Assembly (NCBI GenBank): GCA_044226535.1
Contig: JBGAGT010000019.1
Span: 12,572-76,571 of the forward strand
Length of the DNA stretch: 64,000 nucleotides
Reading direction: 5' to 3'
DNA from: VBCG01 sp044226535
GTDB taxonomy: Bacteria > Pseudomonadota > Gammaproteobacteria > Burkholderiales > Casimicrobiaceae
Shown: in pieces, positions 17,901 through 30,030 of the stretch
How the letters are laid out: each line of letters begins with the position of its first letter
How positions within the stretch are numbered: the first letter of the stretch is position 1
Program-made: the position numbers and the translations under genes
The notes under the pieces: generated by a model
What the model saw: only the letters and a program-made list of their open reading frames with translations
What the model was told of the DNA's origin: nothing
The model's database searches: none

Positions 17901-18254
17901 GTGGAACCGAGCGATGCGCGCCGGCACGACGCGGTGCTGTGGGGAATCACCGCGAGTGGCCGGCCGTTCCGCCCCGGCGACTGGGCCGAGCGGCTCGCGG
18001 GGCTGACCTCCGCCTTCGGCGCCGACCACAAGCTCGAGTACTCGCCGCTCGTCCTTCCGGTGGGCGTGCGCGGGGTGAAGGCGGTGGTGGTGTCGCATCG
18101 CCTCGCCGAGCTCGAGCCGCGCCTGTACCAGTTCCTGTTGAACTTCGCGCGCGACAACGAGCTGACCGTCGAGTACGTGGCGGGCGCGCTGGATGCGCCT
18201 CGCCTGCTTGCACCGCCCGGCGTCGCGCCGGCGGAACCCAGGGAGCCGGTATGA
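17901..18254 (+). CDS. DUF3579 family protein
   Basis: 117 residues. The blocks GITASGRPFRPGDWAERLAG, YSPLVLPVGVRGVKAVVV and LYQFLLNFARDNELTVEY match the DUF3579 family of betaproteobacteria, which typically lies near argF and rpsT as here. The function is unknown. The start is GTG 17901, six bases after a TACAAT hexamer (17889-17894), so the mRNA may be leaderless. The gene diverges from the GGDEF-argF unit. A GC-rich repeat follows the stop. Confidence 0.8.
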   Translation: MEPSDARRHDAVLWGITASGRPFRPGDWAERLAGLTSAFGADHKLEYSPLVLPVGVRGVKAVVVSHRLAELEPRLYQFLLNFARDNELTVEYVAGALDAPRLLAPPGVAPAEPREPV

Positions 18255-18255
18255 A

Positions 18256-18325
18256 CGGGCGGAGCCCGCCCCGAGCCGCGTGCCCCCCAGTGGGGGGAGG
18301 CGGGCGGAGCCCGCTTCGGGGGGCG
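18256..18325. repeat. GC-rich paired-hairpin intergenic repeat
   Basis: CCCCCC-AGT-GGGGGG (18283-18297) is followed by GCGGGC-GGA-GCCCGC (18300-18314) and a G6 run. A GGGCGGAGCCCGCC copy also occurs at 18258-18271. The arrangement recurs before greA (27519-27556). It lies between the ends of DUF3579 and rpsT, where it could terminate both. Confidence 0.7.
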
Positions 18326-18337
18326 TTCCTTCCGGGC

Positions 18338-18601
18338 TCAGTGCAGCGACTTGATCGCCTGCGCGAGGCGCGACTTGGTGCGCGACGCGAGGTTCTTGTG
18401 CACGATCTTCTTGTCGGCGATGCGGTCGATCGTCGACTGCGATTCCTGAAGGACCTTGGTCGCCGCGGCCTTGTCTCCGGCGGCGATTGCCTTGCGGACC
18501 TTCTTGACGGCGGTGCGAAGTTCGGACTTCTGGCTCGCGTTGCGCTTGCGCGTGGCTTCCGCCTGGCGGGCGCGCTTCTTGGCTTGGGCCGAATTGGCCA
18601 T
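18338..18601 (-). CDS. rpsT: 30S ribosomal protein S20
   Basis: 87 residues starting MANSAQAKKRARQAE, the diagnostic S20 N-terminus, highly basic and helical. It binds 16S rRNA early in small-subunit assembly. The true start is ATG 18601 with AAGGAAA upstream; earlier in-frame codons belong to the leader. A strong promoter lies upstream (18675-18703), giving a leader of about 65 bases. In other bacteria S20 represses its own translation; no such site can be proven here. It is divergent from murJ. Confidence 0.97.
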   Translation of the reverse strand: MANSAQAKKRARQAEATRKRNASQKSELRTAVKKVRKAIAAGDKAAATKVLQESQSTIDRIADKKIVHKNLASRTKSRLAQAIKSLH

Positions 18602-18674
18602 GGTGTGTTTCCTTCCGGTGGGGCCGGGGACCTCGGCGCAGCCGGGGTCCCGAAAATGGGTGCAAAGACCATCG

Positions 18675-18703
18675 ATATTATCCGATTTCCCCAATGGCTG
18701 CAA
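18675..18703 (-). promoter_or_regulatory. rpsT promoter
   Basis: Read on the minus strand, TTGCAG (18698-18703) and TAATAT (18675-18680) are exactly 17 bp apart, a good sigma-70 promoter as expected for a ribosomal protein gene. Confidence 0.7.
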
Positions 18704-18780
18704 GGCGTTACCGCGCGCCCGCCGGGCCGCCCGGCGCCCCGGCCACGCCCTCCCGCCTTGCTCCGTTCCGGGCTCCCGCG

Positions 18781-20316
18781 ATGAACTTGCTGCGCGTCGT
18801 TTCCACCGTCAGCGGCATGACCCTGCTGTCCCGGGTCACGGGCCTTGCGCGCGAGAGCATCAAGGCGGTCGCCTTCGGGGCGGGTCCGGCCATGGACGCC
18901 TTCGAGGCGGCCTTCCGCCTCCCCAACCTGCTGCGGCGCCTTTTCGCCGAGGGGGCCTTCAGCCAGGCCTTCGTGCCCATCCTCGCCGAGTACCACCGCC
19001 AGCGGGGGGAAGAGGCGACGCGCTCGCTGGCGGCGAACGTCGCCGGGGTGCTGGGCCTCGTGCTGGTCGCGGTGTCGGTGCTGGGGGTGCTGGCCGCGCC
19101 GGCGCTGGTGTACCTGCTGGCCGGAGGCTTCGCGGCGACGCCCGGCAAGGTCGAGCTCACCGCGCTGCTGATCCGCGTGATGTTCCCCTACATCCTGTTC
19201 ATCTCGCTGACGTCGCTCGCCGGCGGGGTGCTCAACGTCCACCGTCATTTCGCGGTCCCCGCGTTCACGCCGGTGCTGCTCAACGTGGCGATGATCGCGG
19301 CGGCCGTCCTGCTCGCGCCGCGCGTCGACCCGCCGGTGCTGGCGCTGGCGATCGGCGTCGCCGTCGGCGGGGTCGCGCAGCTTGCGCTGCAGCTCCCGGC
19401 GCTGGCGCGCATCGGCATGCTGGCATGGCCGCGCGCCGGCTGGCGCGACCCCGGCGTGCGCCGCGTGCTGAAGGCGATGGGTCCGGCCGTGCTCGGCGTG
19501 TCGGCCGCGCAGATCTCGATGCTGATCAACACCCAGCTCGCCGCGTGGCTGGGCGACGGCCGGATCTCGTGGATCACCTATGCCGACCGCCTGATGGAAT
19601 TCCCCAGCGCGCTGCTCGGCGTGGCCCTCGGCACGGTGCTGCTGCCCTCGCTCGCGCGACACTACAGCGACGCCAATCCCGACGAGTACTCGTCGCTGCT
19701 CGACTGGGGCCTCCGCCTCGCCTGCATGCTCGCGCTGCCCGCCGCGCTGGCGCTGGCGGTGCTCGCGCTGCCCATCGTCGCCACGCTCTACCAGTACGGC
19801 CATTTCAGCGTCGACGATGCCTGGCAGACGCGTGCGGCGTTGCTGGGGTACAGCGCGGGGCTGCTCGGCATCGTGCTGGTGAAGATCCTCGCCCCCGGCT
19901 TTTTCGCACGGCAGATGCTGGCGACGCCGGTGCGCATCGCCTTCGCGTCGATCCTGGTCGCGCAGGCCGTGGCGCTGTCGCTGATGTGGCGCATCGGCCA
20001 CGTCGGGCTCACGCTCGGCACCGGCATGGGCGCGACCTTCAATGCGGCGATGCTCTACTACCTGCTGCGCAAGCGCGGCTACTACCGGCCGCGGCCGGGC
20101 TGGGGCTCGTTCGCGCTGCGGCTGGTGGTCGCGCTGGCGGTGCTGGGCGTGGTGCTGTGGCTGCTCGCCGGGCCTGCCGAGGCCTGGCTGGCGGCGGGGC
20201 TGTGGGCGCGGCTCGCGCGCCTTTCGGCCGTGATCGCCGCGGGCGCGCTCGCCTATTTCGCGACGCTCTGGCTGCTCGGCTTCCGGCTCTCCGACTTCGC
20301 GCGGCGCGAGCACTGA
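18781..20316 (+). CDS. murJ: Lipid II flippase MurJ
   Basis: 511-residue MOP-superfamily membrane protein moving lipid II across the inner membrane for peptidoglycan synthesis. The N-terminus LLRVVSTVSGMTLLSRVTGLARE and RLPNLLRRLFAEGAFSQAFVP are characteristic MviN/MurJ blocks, with arginines lining the cavity. About 14 hydrophobic segments are visible. ATG 18781 is chosen because it begins the conserved first helix; the in-frame ATG 18694 would add an unconserved proline-rich stretch lying over the rpsT promoter. The rpsT-murJ divergent pair is the usual arrangement. Confidence 0.95.
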   Translation: MNLLRVVSTVSGMTLLSRVTGLARESIKAVAFGAGPAMDAFEAAFRLPNLLRRLFAEGAFSQAFVPILAEYHRQRGEEATRSLAANVAGVLGLVLVAVSVLGVLAAPALVYLLAGGFAATPGKVELTALLIRVMFPYILFISLTSLAGGVLNVHRHFAVPAFTPVLLNVAMIAAAVLLAPRVDPPVLALAIGVAVGGVAQLALQLPALARIGMLAWPRAGWRDPGVRRVLKAMGPAVLGVSAAQISMLINTQLAAWLGDGRISWITYADRLMEFPSALLGVALGTVLLPSLARHYSDANPDEYSSLLDWGLRLACMLALPAALALAVLALPIVATLYQYGHFSVDDAWQTRAALLGYSAGLLGIVLVKILAPGFFARQMLATPVRIAFASILVAQAVALSLMWRIGHVGLTLGTGMGATFNAAMLYYLLRKRGYYRPRPGWGSFALRLVVALAVLGVVLWLLAGPAEAWLAAGLWARLARLSAVIAAGALAYFATLWLLGFRLSDFARREH

Positions 20317-20392
20317 GCCCCGGGGCGCCGGCCGGCACGCAGGGTGCGGCGGCCGGCAGGTTGCGGACGGCGTTGCGGCGGCGGCGCCGCGG

Positions 20393-20827
20393 TCAGTCGC
20401 CGCCGCCCTTGCGGTGCGGGCAGCGCGGCTTGGTGCAGTCGGCGTAGAGGTACAGCGCGTGCTCGGTGATCTCGAAGCCGCGCTCGTGCGCGATGCGCGT
20501 CTGCCGTTTCTCGATCTCGGCGTCGTAGAACTCCTCGACCCGGCCGCACTGCATGCACACCAGGTGGTCGTGGTGCTTGCCCTCGTTGAGCTCGAAGACC
20601 GCCTTGCCCGACTCGAAGTGGTGGCGCATCAGGAGCCCCGCCTGCTCGAACTGCGTGAGCACGCGGTAGACGGTGGCGAGGCCGATGTCGACGCCGTCGG
20701 CGACCAGCATGCGGTAGACGTCCTCGGCCGTGAGGTGGCGCACCTTGGAGGTCTCGAACAGGCTGATGATGCGAAGCCTGGGCAGCGTCGCCTTGAGTCC
20801 CGCGCTCTTGAGGTCGTGGCTGGTCAT
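20393..20827 (-). CDS. fur: Ferric uptake regulator Fur
   Basis: 144 residues, the usual Fur length. An N-terminal winged helix (recognition around GLATVYRVLTQFEQAG) precedes the dimer domain with the metal motif HHDH (85-88) and the structural zinc pair C91-x2-C94; a second Cys pair (CTKPRC) lies near the end. With ferrous iron it represses iron-uptake genes. A near-consensus Fur box precedes the TonB receptor gene at 57 kb. ATG 20827 is the conserved start MTSHDLKSAGLKAT. It is divergent from bamE, a common arrangement in proteobacteria. Confidence 0.96.
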   Translation of the reverse strand: MTSHDLKSAGLKATLPRLRIISLFETSKVRHLTAEDVYRMLVADGVDIGLATVYRVLTQFEQAGLLMRHHFESGKAVFELNEGKHHDHLVCMQCGRVEEFYDAEIEKRQTRIAHERGFEITEHALYLYADCTKPRCPHRKGGGD

Positions 20828-20877
20828 GGTCTCGTTCCGCTTGGCGCCCGGGGCAGGATGCGCCCGGGCCTCGCAGC

Positions 20878-20883
20878 TATAAT
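20878..20883 (+). promoter_or_regulatory. Perfect TATAAT upstream of bamE
   Basis: TATAAT at 20878-20883 would start a short leader before GTG 20917. No good -35 lies 16-18 bp upstream. Confidence 0.5.
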
Positions 20884-20916
20884 AGCCAAGCCCCTCGCGC
20901 TTTCCCATAGGACGCC

Positions 20917-21390
20917 GTGTCCCACGCATCGATCCGCGCCGGCGCGCTTGCCGCGGCCGTGCTACTCCTCGCGTCCTGCCAGACGATGGAGACCTACCTG
21001 CCGAACTGGCAGTCGTTCGGCGTCTACAAGCTCGACATCAACCAGGGCAACTACCTGACGCAGGACATGGTCGACAAGCTCAAGGTCGGCATGACGCAGG
21101 CGCAGGTGCAGTCGGCGCTCGGCACGCCGATGCTCGCCGACCCGTTCCACGCCGATCGCTGGGACTACATCTACCGCTACTCGCGGCACGGCAAGGTGGT
21201 CGAGCAGCGCGACTTCCGCGTCTACTTCGCCGACCAGAAGCTCGCCCGCTGGGAAGGCGACGAGGCGCCGCCGTCGGTGGCCGACTTGAACCGCGCGGCG
21301 GCCGAGCGCACGCTCGGCAAGATGCCCTCGGCCGACGACAAGGGCTTCATCGAGAAGTTCTTCGACCTCTTCAAGCGCGACCCGCAGTGA
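20917..21390 (+). CDS. bamE: Outer membrane protein assembly factor BamE
   Basis: 157-residue lipoprotein of the BAM complex that folds outer-membrane proteins. The signal peptide ends in the lipobox LLLASC, with the acylated cysteine at residue 21. The SmpA/OmlA domain follows, with LTQDMVDKLKVGMTQAQVQSALG and the DRWDYIYRY block. GTG 20917 has AGGA four bases upstream. The family is usually shorter (about 110-125 residues in E. coli); the extra C-terminal 35 residues are charged and end KFFDLFKRDPQ. The stop overlaps the dapB start by four bases. Confidence 0.93.
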   Translation: MSHASIRAGALAAAVLLLASCQTMETYLPNWQSFGVYKLDINQGNYLTQDMVDKLKVGMTQAQVQSALGTPMLADPFHADRWDYIYRYSRHGKVVEQRDFRVYFADQKLARWEGDEAPPSVADLNRAAAERTLGKMPSADDKGFIEKFFDLFKRDPQ

Positions 21391-22211
21391 GCGCGGCCCG
21401 CCCGATCGAGGGAGCGTTGCGCATCGCCGTCGCCGGCGCCGGCGGGCGCATGGGCGAGGCGCTGGTCGCGGCCACGCTCGCGGCACCCGACCTCGTCCTG
21501 GCGGCGGCGCTCGACGTCGCCGGCGCGCCCGGCATCGGCCGGGACGCGGGCGCGCGGATCGGCCGCCCGGCCGGTGTCGCAGTGTCGGCCGACGTGGATC
21601 GCGCGCTCGAGGCCTCCGACGTGCTGATCGACTTCACGCGCCCCGAAGGCACGCTGGCGCATGCCGCGGCCTGCCTGCGGCACCGCAAGGCGCTGGTGGC
21701 CGGGACCACGGGCCTCGACGCCGCGGGCAAGGCCGCGCTGGCGGAAGCCGCGCGCGGCGTGCCCATCATGTTCGCCGCCAACATGAGCGTCGGCATCACC
21801 GTGCTCGCGAAGCTGGTCGAGCGCGCCGCGCAGGCGCTCGGCCCCGCGTTCGACATCGAGATCCTGGAGATGCACCACCACCACAAGGTCGACGCGCCCT
21901 CGGGCACGGCGCTGCGCCTCGGCGAGGCGGCGGCCAAGGGCGCGGGCCTCGCGCTCGAGCAGCACGCCGTCTACGCGCGCGAGGGCGTCACCGGTGCGCG
22001 CAAGCCGGGCACGATCGGCTTCGCGACGCTGCGCGGGGGCGACGTGGTCGGCGAGCACACGGTCATGTTCGCGGGTGCCGGCGAGCGCATCGAGCTGACC
22101 CATCGCGCGACCTCGCGCGCCAACTTCGCCGAGGGTGCGCTGCGCGCCGCGCGCTTCCTGCGCGGCCGCGCGCCGGGCCTCTACTCGATGGACGACGTGC
22201 TGGGCCTCTAG
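21387..22211 (+). CDS. dapB: 4-hydroxy-tetrahydrodipicolinate reductase
   Basis: 274-residue enzyme of lysine and meso-diaminopimelate synthesis using NAD(P)H. The Rossmann motif is AVAGAGGRMG near the N-terminus. The catalytic and substrate block EMHHHHKVDAPSGTALRLGE carries the catalytic His pair and Lys. AGTTGL and AANMSVGI are family blocks. GTG 21387 overlaps the bamE stop (GTGA), so translation is coupled. The pairing of bamE with dapB downstream of fur is conserved in betaproteobacteria and links envelope assembly with diaminopimelate supply. Confidence 0.95.
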   Translation: MSAARPIEGALRIAVAGAGGRMGEALVAATLAAPDLVLAAALDVAGAPGIGRDAGARIGRPAGVAVSADVDRALEASDVLIDFTRPEGTLAHAAACLRHRKALVAGTTGLDAAGKAALAEAARGVPIMFAANMSVGITVLAKLVERAAQALGPAFDIEILEMHHHHKVDAPSGTALRLGEAAAKGAGLALEQHAVYAREGVTGARKPGTIGFATLRGGDVVGEHTVMFAGAGERIELTHRATSRANFAEGALRAARFLRGRAPGLYSMDDVLGL

Positions 22212-22229
22212 CGCGGCGCCGCCCGCCGG

Positions 22230-22294
22230 TTGCCGCGGGCGCCGTTCGGCGGTAGAATGCGTTGCTTCGAAGCGGGGAAGGGCGACCTTCCCCG
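22230..22294 (+). promoter_or_regulatory. carA promoter and leader hairpins
   Basis: TTGCCG (22230-22235) and TAGAAT (22253-22258) are 17 bp apart. Transcription would start about 22265, at GCTTCGAAGC (22264-22273). CGGGGAAGG-GCGA-CCTTCCCCG (22273-22294) follows: a perfect 9-bp stem with a GNRA tetraloop, then GTTTG. This places a stable hairpin at the very start of the carA mRNA, suited to attenuation, protein binding or 5-prime stability. Confidence 0.65.
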
Positions 22295-22353
22295 TTTGCA
22301 CGTCCACCGTGCGCCGCGCGCCGCGCTTCGGGGCATCCTGCACCGTGCCCGCC

Positions 22354-23591
<1,238 letters not shown>

Positions 23592-23595
<4 letters not shown>

Positions 23596-24257
23596 GTGCC
23601 GATGACATCACCCTGATCAAGGAAGCGCTGGCCGAGGCTGCCGACGCGCTCGCCGCCCTGCGCGCCAACGACGCCGCGCTCGCTGCCGTCGCCCGCGCGG
23701 GCGAGCTCCTCGCCGACACGTTCGTGGCGCGCGGCAAGGCCATGTCCTGCGGCAACGGCGGCTCGATGTGCGACGCCATGCACTTCGCCGAGGAGCTCTC
23801 GGGCCGCTTCCGCGACGACCGTCCCGCCTACGCCGCGGTGGCGATCAGCGACGTCACGCACATGAGCTGCGTCGCCAACGACTACGGCTTCGACCAGGTG
23901 TACGCCCGATACGTCGAGGCGCACGGCAATCCGGGCGACGTGCTCCTGGCGATCAGCACCAGCGGCACCAGCCGCAACATCGTCGCGGCCGCGAGGGCCG
24001 CGAAGGCCCGCGGCGTGCGCGTGATCGCGCTCACCGGCAAGGCCGGCACGCCGCTCGCCGAGCTCGCCGACGTCGCCATCGTCACGCCCGGCGGCCGCTA
24101 CGCCGACCGCGTCCAGGAGCTGCACATCAAGCTGATCCACATCATGATCGAGCTCACCGAGCGCGCGATGGCCGCGCGTGCGCCGCAGGGAATGCCGCTC
24201 GCCGCCGCGGCATCCACCGTCGCGCCCGCGGGCGCGGCCTCCCCGGGGACCCGCTAG
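23592..24257 (+). CDS. gmhA: Phosphoheptose isomerase (SIS domain), between carA and carB
   Basis: Converts sedoheptulose 7-phosphate to D-glycero-heptose 7-phosphate, the first step to LPS core heptose. Very close to E. coli GmhA throughout: SCGNGGSMCDAMHFAEELSG, ISDVTHMSCVANDYGF, ISTSGTSRNIVAAA and QELHIKLIHIMIEL, including the catalytic Glu and His. 221 residues, about 30 longer at the C-terminus than E. coli, with an Ala/Pro-rich tail. GTG 23592 overlaps the carA stop, and carB starts two bases after its stop, so it is fully embedded in the carAB operon. A related SIS-domain role such as DiaA cannot be excluded, but the motifs favour GmhA. Confidence 0.85.
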
Positions 24258-24259
24258 CG

Positions 24260-27490
<3,231 letters not shown>

Positions 27491-27518
27491 GCGCCGCCGG
27501 ACCGCTCCAAGGCGCTCG

Positions 27519-27556
27519 CCCCCCCGAGGGGGGAAGCGGGCGCAGCCCGCTGCGGG
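27519..27556. repeat. GC-rich paired-hairpin repeat before greA
   Basis: CCCCCC-CGA-GGGGGG type hairpin (about 27519-27533) followed by GCGGGC-GCA-GCCCGC (27536-27550) and a G6 run that abuts the greA ribosome-binding region. Same architecture as 18283-18325. It could attenuate carB read-through or set greA translation. Confidence 0.7.
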
Positions 27557-27563
27557 GGGAAAC

Positions 27564-28040
27564 ATGACCAAGACGCCGATGACCGTCGAGGGCGAGCGCC
27601 GCCTCAAGGCCGAGCTCGCGCGCCTGAAGAGCGTCGAGCGGCCGGCGGTGATCGCGGCGATCGCCGAGGCGCGCTCGCACGGCGACCTTTCGGAGAACGC
27701 CGACTACGACGCCGCAAAGGAGCGCCAGGGCTTCATCGAGGGTCGGATCGCCGAGCTCGAGCACAAGCTCGCCGGCGCGCAGGTGATCGATCCCGCGAGC
27801 ATCGACGCCGACGGCCGCGTGGTGTTCGGCGCGACGGTGGAGATCGAGGACGGCGACTCGGGCGCGCGCTTCACCTGGCAGATCGTGGGCGACGACGAGG
27901 CCGACATCAAGGACGGCAAGATCTCGGTGAGCTCGCCGATCGCGCGGGCGCTGATCGGCAAGTCGGAAGGCGATGCCGCCGAGGTGGTGGCTCCCGGCGG
28001 GACGCGGCACTACGACATCGTCGCGGTGCGCTACGCCTGA
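27564..28040 (+). CDS. greA: Transcription elongation factor GreA
   Basis: 158 residues, the exact GreA length. The N-terminal coiled coil carries ARSHGDLSENADYDAAKERQ, whose acidic tip residues stimulate RNA cleavage in backtracked polymerase. The C-terminal FKBP-like domain includes GKISVSSPIARALIGKSEGD. ATG 27564 begins the conserved MTKTPMTVEGERRLK. The GGGGGGAAAC stretch before it, part of the repeat, probably serves as ribosome-binding site. An intrinsic terminator follows. The carB-greA order is standard for proteobacteria. Confidence 0.97.
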   Translation: MTKTPMTVEGERRLKAELARLKSVERPAVIAAIAEARSHGDLSENADYDAAKERQGFIEGRIAELEHKLAGAQVIDPASIDADGRVVFGATVEIEDGDSGARFTWQIVGDDEADIKDGKISVSSPIARALIGKSEGDAAEVVAPGGTRHYDIVAVRYA

Positions 28041-28067
28041 GCGCCGCGGTGCCGGCGCAGCATGCGA

Positions 28068-28094
28068 AAAGGCCGCCTTAGGGCGGCCTTTCTG
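28068..28094 (+). terminator. Intrinsic terminator after greA
   Basis: AAAGGCCGCC-TTAG-GGCGGCCTTT is a perfect 10-bp stem (28068-28077 with 28082-28091) ending in T-rich TTTCTG. It ends the carA-gmhA-carB-greA unit. Confidence 0.9.
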
Positions 28095-28131
28095 CTTCGC
28101 GGGACCGCGCGGGGCGGTCGGGCGGCGGGCG

Positions 28132-28311
28132 TCAGCGCGTGGCGGGCGTCAGGCGCCGCAGGTAGGCGGCGAGGCGTTCGAAGGTACGGGCCACGCCATC
28201 GGCGAAACGCAGCTGGCGCAGCGCGGCGTCGCGGTCGGCGCGTGAGAGTTGCACGGCGTCGAGGCGGGCGCGCAGGCTGCCGTCGACGGCTTCAGGGCGA
28301 TTGGAAGACAT
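28132..28311 (-). CDS. Small protein of unknown function
   Basis: 59 residues, arginine- and leucine-rich (LRARLDAVQLSRADRDAALR, FADGVARTFERLAAYLRRL), predicted helical. A good ribosome-binding site (GGAGGG, 28315-28320) precedes ATG 28311, which supports a real gene. It lies between greA and yhbY, where other Burkholderiales often carry a DUF4149 membrane gene; this product has no membrane segment. I do not recognise a family. Confidence 0.55.
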   Translation of the reverse strand: MSSNRPEAVDGSLRARLDAVQLSRADRDAALRQLRFADGVARTFERLAAYLRRLTPATR

Positions 28312-28425
28312 GGGTCCCTCCGGATTCCGCCGCGATTGTGCGGCGCAGCATCCAGTATGGGGGGGTCGGCCCGCGCTTCCCAATCATATGTTCGGATGGC
28401 CCCGATCGCCGGGGGTTATCGGACC

Positions 28426-29088
28426 TCAGGACCGCGCCCGGCGCCGCTTGGGCGGCGGTGCCGGCTCCCCGGTCGTGGCCGCGACCATGCGCCCCGCACC
28501 CCGCCGAGACAGGTAGCCCGATGCCGTGCCGGGTTTCGCCGAGCCTGCCCGCGCCGTACCCGCCCGTGCCGCGCCGGCCTTCGCCGCGCCGGGACCATGG
28601 CCCCAGCGCGACGCCTCGCCGAACCCTCCCTTCGCCGCCCCGGATCGCGGCGCGGGCTTGCCGCCGCGGGCCTGGCCTTGGGAGGTGGCACGCGCGGGTT
28701 CCTGCGCCACCCGGGCACCCTGGGCCCCGCGGCGCCGCTCACCCGGCGATGCCGGACGGCCACGCGGGGGCCGCGCCGGGGCCTGCACCGGCTCCGCCGG
28801 GCGCGGGCGGTACACGATCAGCACCTTGCCGAGGTGTTGGACCGGAGCGCAGCCCGCGGCCTCGCAGATCTCCGCCATCCAGGCGTTGCGGGCCTGGCGG
28901 TCGTCGCTGTGGACGCGGATCTTGACCAGCTCGTGCGCCTTGAGCGCGACGTTGATCTCGCGCAGCACCGAGGGCGTGAGCCCGTGCTGCCCGACGCTGA
29001 CCACGGGTTCCAGGGAATGGGCGAGGGCGCGCTTGGCGCGCCGCTCGGCCGGCGTGAGGGTGGGCCGGGTCTTGGTGGCGGTGTTCAT
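28426..29088 (-). CDS. yhbY: YhbY/CRM-domain RNA-binding protein with long basic tail
   Basis: 220 residues. The first 95 are a CRM domain: LTPAERRAKRALAHSLEPVV, VGQHGLTPSVLREINVALKAHELVKIRV and the GK-containing LGKVLIVYRP, as in E. coli YhbY (97 residues), which binds pre-50S ribosomes. The remaining 125 residues are low-complexity, rich in Arg, Ala, Gly and Pro, probably disordered and RNA-binding. It is divergent from rlmE, another 50S assembly gene. TACACT (29095-29100) lies exactly six bases before ATG 29088, so the mRNA may be leaderless. Confidence 0.9.
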   Translation of the reverse strand: MNTATKTRPTLTPAERRAKRALAHSLEPVVSVGQHGLTPSVLREINVALKAHELVKIRVHSDDRQARNAWMAEICEAAGCAPVQHLGKVLIVYRPRPAEPVQAPARPPRGRPASPGERRRGAQGARVAQEPARATSQGQARGGKPAPRSGAAKGGFGEASRWGHGPGAAKAGAARAGTARAGSAKPGTASGYLSRRGAGRMVAATTGEPAPPPKRRRARS

Positions 29089-29123
29089 CGGTCGAGTGTA
29101 GCGCGCTCGTGTAACGTCACGCG

Positions 29124-29891
29124 ATGCCGACCGCCCGCAAGAAACCGCCGACGCCTCACGCCCTCAACGTCGAGGGCCGCAAGAACCGCTTCGGCAAGGC
29201 GTGGATGCACGAGCACACCCACGACCACTGGGTCCAGGAGGCACGGCGCCTGGGATACCGTTCGCGCGCGGCGTTCAAGCTGCTGGAGATCGGCGAGCGC
29301 GACGCGCTGTTCCGGCCCGGCATTCGCGCCGTCGACCTGGGCGCGGCGCCCGGCAGCTGGAGCCAGGTGCTGCGCCAGAAGCTCGGTCCGCGCTCGGTGG
29401 TGGTGGCGATCGACCTCCTGCCCATGGATCCGCTGTCCGGCGTGGCGGTGATCCGCGGGGACTTCGCCGCCGAGGAGGGCCTCGCCGCGGTCGAGGAGGC
29501 GCTGGGCGGGCGGGACGTGGGCCTCGTGGTGTCGGACATGGCGCCCAACCTCTCGGGCATCGACACGGTCGACCGGGCTCGCGGCGTGCAGCTCGCCGAC
29601 CTCGCGCTGGAATTCGCCGTCGCCTGGCTCGAACCGGGCGGCGATTTCGCGGTCAAGATGTTCCAGGGCGAGGGTTTCGATGCATTCGTCGCCTCGGTAC
29701 GACCGTATTTCGCCAAGACCTATGTCCGCAAGCCCAAGGCCTCGCGTGACCGCAGCCGGGAGGTTTTCGTGGTCGGCAAGGGCTTCCGGGGCCGGGCGCA
29801 GGGCCCGGGTGGGGCGCCCGGCGACGGTCGCGGCCCGGAGGGCGGGGCGCGAGGCGGGGCCGGCGGCGTGGAAAGCGGTGCGGCAGGCTAG
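29124..29891 (+). CDS. rlmE: 23S rRNA (uridine-2'-O)-methyltransferase
   Basis: FtsJ/RrmJ family enzyme methylating U2552 of 23S rRNA late in 50S assembly. The SAM-binding motif is DLGAAPGSWSQV; VVSDMAPNLSG holds the catalytic Asp, and FAVKMFQGEG the catalytic Lys. 255 residues: the core ends near 215, and about 40 Gly-rich residues follow (RAQGPGGAPGDGRGPEGG and on) that the E. coli protein lacks. TAACGT (29112-29117) lies six bases before ATG 29124, so it may be leaderless. ftsH follows, the conserved and in E. coli heat-inducible ftsJ-ftsH pair. Confidence 0.95.
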   Translation: MPTARKKPPTPHALNVEGRKNRFGKAWMHEHTHDHWVQEARRLGYRSRAAFKLLEIGERDALFRPGIRAVDLGAAPGSWSQVLRQKLGPRSVVVAIDLLPMDPLSGVAVIRGDFAAEEGLAAVEEALGGRDVGLVVSDMAPNLSGIDTVDRARGVQLADLALEFAVAWLEPGGDFAVKMFQGEGFDAFVASVRPYFAKTYVRKPKASRDRSREVFVVGKGFRGRAQGPGGAPGDGRGPEGGARGGAGGVESGAAG

Positions 29892-29915
29892 AATCCTGCT
29901 TGGGCGTCCCCAACT
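29888..29915 (+). promoter_or_regulatory. Candidate heat-shock (sigma-32) promoter for ftsH
   Basis: CTAGAAT (29888-29894), 13 bases, then CCCCAACT (29908-29915) resembles the RpoH consensus CTTGAAA-N13-17-CCCCATNT. It straddles the rlmE stop and would give ftsH a leader of about 110 bases. The inner TAGAAT could alternatively act as a sigma-70 -10. Confidence 0.45.
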
Positions 29916-30030
29916 TGTCCTCAATCCCCCGCGTCCCGGGTCGAACAGGGGCGGGTGACCCACCTTCCGCTAGCGCGCGGCCAGCGCCGGCGGTCTCCAT
30001 CGCATCGCCGGCCGCCCGAAGGAGCAGTCC

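Noticed and set aside
28041..28067. Riboswitch or structured RNA between greA and its terminator
   Set aside because: Only the intrinsic terminator stem is convincing; the rest is too short.
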